Positions 60,754 to 64,000 of a stretch of DNA of 64,000 nt are shown here, in pieces. The notes below the pieces were generated by a model, which saw only the letters and a program-made list of their open reading frames with translations, was not told the origin of the DNA and did no database searches. Position numbers and translations under genes: made by a program. Where the stretch lies: contig BBDJ01000028.1 in NCBI GenBank assembly GCA_001312325.1, positions 1 through 64,000 of the forward strand, written 5' to 3'. Position 1 is the stretch's first letter; each line of letters starts with the position of its first letter. The DNA comes from Lysinibacillus pakistanensis (lineage in GTDB: Bacteria; Bacillota; Bacilli; Bacillales_A; Planococcaceae).

Positions 60754-63700
60754 CTTCACTTCAAAATAAGTTTGACTATGACCATTCATTGTTTTTTTCA
60801 ACATGTAACACAGCTGGCATTGTAGCTTTTAACTCTGCAACGTGAGAAATAACGCCAATCATACGTCCAGAATCCTGTAAATCAATCAGTGTATCAATCG
60901 CCTTATTTAAAGCTTCTTCATCAAGTGATCCGAAGCCCTCATCGATAAACATTGTTTCAATATGAATATTCCCCTGAAAGCTTTGAATGACATCTGCCAT
61001 ACCAAGGGCAAGACTTAATGATGCATTAAACTTTTCTCCACCCGATAATGTTTTCACATCGCGTAATTGATCTGTATAGGCATCATAAACATCTAACCCT
61101 AAACCACTTTGCTTAGCATGCTTTTCTAATCGATCAGAACGTCGAAGCTCAAATTGTCCATTCGATAAATGCTGTAAACGTACATTTGCTGCCTCTGTGA
61201 TTTTATCTAAATAGTTGATTTGGATATAACGCTCAAAGGATAACTTTTTCGTATTCTGACCATTTAACATGGCATAGAGCTCTTTCACTCGTCCTGCTTC
61301 TTTTTCAAGTAAACGAATCTCTTGTGCTGTTTCTTCGATTCTTTCAATAAAGTCTTCACATGCTTTTGCAAATCCTTTCATTTGCTGTAACACTTTAAAT
61401 GCATCCTCATATGTTACACGGTACTTCTCAAGCTTTTCTTCCATTAACGCTAAATCTTGCTTCTCCTTTCCTTGAAGATGTTTAGCTCCTTCAGTAATTT
61501 GTACCTGCAATGTGTGTATTTGTAGCGTATAATCACTACAAGCCTTCCGTAAAGCCTCTAATTGATACTCATTGCGCTTCGCGGCAGTAAATTCTTCAAA
61601 ATTTCTAAAGCCTGCGATTCTCATACTTTCTGAAAATTGCTCGCGCCTTTCATCCATTTTCAGCTTTAATTCCTCGACAGCCTGTTTGGTTATTTCAACA
61701 GCCTTTTTAGCACCGTTTACTGCTTCCTTTGAAGTTTGTAGGCTTTGTTGGCTGGTATGCCAAGCAGTTTGTAATACAACCTTCTGTGAAGCGATATCCG
61801 CAATTGCCTGCTTTAATGACTGTAACGTCTTACTATTTTCAGGGATATGCTTTTGCTGTTCCTCCACAATTGCCCGTTGCTTTGTTAATTCCTGCGTCTG
61901 GTCAGCTAAATATCGCTCTAGCTTTATGTGCTTTTCTTGTAGCAACTCCAGACTTCCACGTTGTTGCCTTTGTTTCATGCGTACATCAACTAATTGCTGA
62001 TTCACTATTTTTAAAAAGGTAATTTGTTGCTCTACAAATTGTAAGGAGGCTACTATTTGTGCTTGATTGGTTTGATCGATATGATTCGTCTCCAGCTGCG
62101 CTAGTGCCTCTTGTAAAAGCTGCTTGGTGGAATTCAATAAAGCTTCTTTCTCCAAAAACTTACGTTCATTAGTTGTTGCCTTTACCCGTAAAGCTTCCAC
62201 CTGGGCTAATTCAATATTCTCCAATTGTTCTAAATGTGTTTCAAGATGTGTTGTACTACCACAAACTGGGCAAGGCTCCCCATCTTTAAGCTGCTGAGCT
62301 AAAATACTTGCTTGGCTAGTAATCCATTGCTGTTCTAGCTTTTGAAGGGCTTGTTTACTTTCTTGATTACGGACATTAGCAGTCATTACATCCTGCTCAA
62401 TTGTCTCAACTGCCTTTGTATACTTTTCAACTTGCGCTAGTAAAGATACTTGTTCCTTTAGCTTGGGCAGTTGCTCTAAATAACTTTCATATGGTTCTAG
62501 CTGTTTTTCATATTGCTCAATTGTTGTTGTTAATTGCTGTAATTGTTGTTGCTCTTTTTCCAGCAATGCAACATTATCTGCTAATGACTGTTTGGCTGTA
62601 ACGACATATTGCTCAGCTAGTTGCATTTGCTGAAGATTATGCTCATACGCTTCAAATTTCGGTAATAATGCTTGGAGCTGTATTTCTTGCTGTAGTATGC
62701 GCTGCCGTTCAGGCTCTTTTGCCTCTTCAGCGTTAAACTTTTCTTGTGCAACTATTAGCTGAGCCTCTGCATGTTGCTGTTCCATCAACGCTTGCTGATA
62801 GGATTGTTCTTTTCTATTTAGCTCATTCCGTAGATCGATACATTGTTGCTCAACTAACACTAGCCGTTCTGCTTTCTCTGCCAAAGCAATCTCACGTTCC
62901 TTAACAGTATATACATCCTGTTCTTGTAGCAATGCTTGCAGTTGGCTTTGACGTTTGGATTGCTCTTCAAATTGTTCATTCAGCCTTTTTGCCATACTGT
63001 AATATTCTTGTTCTTTTTGATGATGAGCATAGGCTTCCTCATAGCGCTGCTGCTCTACTTGAATACCCTCAATATAATAGGCATGTTCCTCTTCAAGTGC
63101 CTTTTTCACTTGATGCATGTTTTCGGTATTATCATTTATACAAGTAAATAAAAAAAGAAGGTCGCTGTGGTAAAGCTCCTGCAATTTGACCAAGTAAATG
63201 CTTCTTTAATTGTTGAGCGCGTAGTAAATCACTCTCTGCTTCTTTTCGTTTGGCATCTAGCTTTTTAGTCATTGCACCGAAGCGATCTGTTTTAAATATT
63301 TTACGTAATATAACCTCTTTGTTTGTAGAATCAGAGGTTAATAACTTGCGAAACTCTCCTTGTGGTAGCATGACAATTTGGCTAAATTGGTCCTTTGTCA
63401 GACCTATTATTTCCTGTAGTTTTTTTATCTACCTCAAGTGTTTGTTGCTTTTCTACAATGCCAAAATCTAGTTTACCTTCTTTGACTTCAGCCAATTCAA
63501 TTTTCTTACCTGTAACACTTTTATTTTTTTGCTTTGATATGGCCAGGCTGACGTAAAACATGATAAATCCTGCCATCCATTTCAAAAGTGAGCTCTACTG
63601 CAGTGTAAATATCATCCTCTGCGAAACCACTTCGTAGCATTGCTGTATCCTGACGATCCTCACCGCTACCTGATCCATATAGCGCATAACAAATAGCATC

Positions 63701-63835
63701 GAAAATAGTCGTTTTACCAGCACCTGTTTTACCAGAAATCGCAAATAAACGATGGTCACCAAGCTGTTGAAAATCAATTATTTCTGTGTTTTTATATGGA
63801 CCGAATGCAGTAATTGTTAACTTCAATGGCTTCAT
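60751..63835 (-). CDS. sbcC: SbcC, SMC-like exonuclease subunit (frame broken)
   Basis: Rad50-type ATPase partner of SbcD nuclease, about 1025 residues. Walker A SGKTGAGKTTIFDAICYALY, Q-loop LPQGEFRKLL, long coiled coils on both sides of the zinc hook DGEPCPVCGSTTHLE, signature TLSGGEKFNASLSLAL, Walker B ETMFIDEGFGSLDEEAL. Breaks: A runs near 63527 and 63421, and T-rich run near 63150, each one base long. The last run (60792-60798) is in frame as read with a stop at 60776; at 6 bases the protein would end EKTMNGHSQTYFEVK at 60751, which fits SbcC tails better. ATG overlaps the sbcD stop. Confidence 0.92.
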
Positions 63836-64000
63836 TTTACTGTTTCTCGCTCCTCATCTAATAATTCCTGAAGCATTTCTGTAAATAGACGCTCTGTATC
63901 CTGATCTGGCTGTACACCAATGATATCTGTAAAAAAATGAACGGAATAAATCAATGTCATCTACCTTCTCTGACTCGACTGCTTGAATTTCATGTAGTAT
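63832..64000 (-). CDS. sbcD: SbcD nuclease subunit, C-terminal end only
   Basis: Runs off the right edge. The visible 55 C-terminal residues include HEIQAVESEKVDDIDLFRSF, VQPDQDTERLFTEMLQELLD and end EERETVK. The stop overlaps the sbcC start (ATGA), the normal sbcDC arrangement. The T run 63931-63937 (7 read, 6 needed) breaks the frame. The catalytic phosphodiesterase domain lies outside the window. Confidence 0.85.

Noticed and set aside
60776..63193. Opposite-strand frames within sbcC
   Set aside because: They mirror the coiled-coil codon pattern of sbcC and lack starts with ribosome sites.

Overview
The window looks like chromosomal DNA of a low-GC endospore-forming Firmicute, most probably Lysinibacillus or a close relative. 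Evidence for this is the AT-rich codon use, strong AGGAGG-type ribosome sites, a gamma-type spore protein (sspE), pdaA, and gene order matching the Bacillus subtilis yfhF-recX-yfhH-yfhJ-yfhP-mutY-sspE-ygaC-ygaD-ygaE-gsaB-bcp-perR segment. A single-chain class I fumarase and 21-bp heptad-coding intergenic repeats fit Lysinibacillus; the genus is my inference. No rRNA, tRNA or CRISPR was seen.

Reading quality decides how the genes must be read. About half of the genes are split by single-base shifts. Most lie at A or T runs that read 7 where the frame needs 6, or 8 where it needs 7. A few are one base short. Conserved protein sequence continues across every break, so I describe the genes as intact loci with probable sequencing indels and give full-locus coordinates.

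Layout. 1-4.8 kb: perR with its own PerR box, a decayed reading frame, a 2-hydroxyacid dehydrogenase, bcp, gsaB and ygaE. 4.9-15.8 kb: a Ter stress cluster. It has an extra TerD-like gene on the + strand, and on the - strand yceC-yceD-yceE (TerD), terC, a CitE-like lyase, two phosphoribosyltransferase-type proteins (one with TRSP, one with a Pelota-like part), a HAD phosphatase, yceG and telA. This is the TerD/TerC membrane-stress module joined to a predicted nucleoside-like biosynthetic module whose product is unknown. 16-21.8 kb: a dpp/opp peptide ABC transporter with a CodY-like box. 22-30 kb: ygaD, ygaC, sspE, mutY, yfhP, yfhJ, yfhH, recX and yfhF. The Ter and opp blocks therefore sit inside otherwise conserved synteny, between ygaE and ygaD.

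30-48 kb: pdaA, rlmCD, two small YfzA-like membrane proteins, a GNAT enzyme, a gene-poor stretch with a structured element and a degenerate repeat, an MFS exporter behind a leader terminator, ywqG, class I fumarase, the iron-efflux ATPase pfeT with PerR and Fur-like boxes, yfkH-like, DUF1128, motAB and an M29 aminopeptidase. 48-54 kb: carbonic anhydrase, GNAT, PPK2, a TspO-like membrane protein, map, and thiT under a TPP riboswitch. 54-60.6 kb: a PucR/CdaR-type regulator, a GntP-type permease and lutABC, together a hydroxy-acid (lactate) oxidation locus. 60.7-64 kb: sbcC and the 3' end of sbcD.

Two PerR boxes link perR at the left end with pfeT at 41 kb. Three copies of a dispersed intergenic element and two 21-bp minisatellites lie in the gaps.
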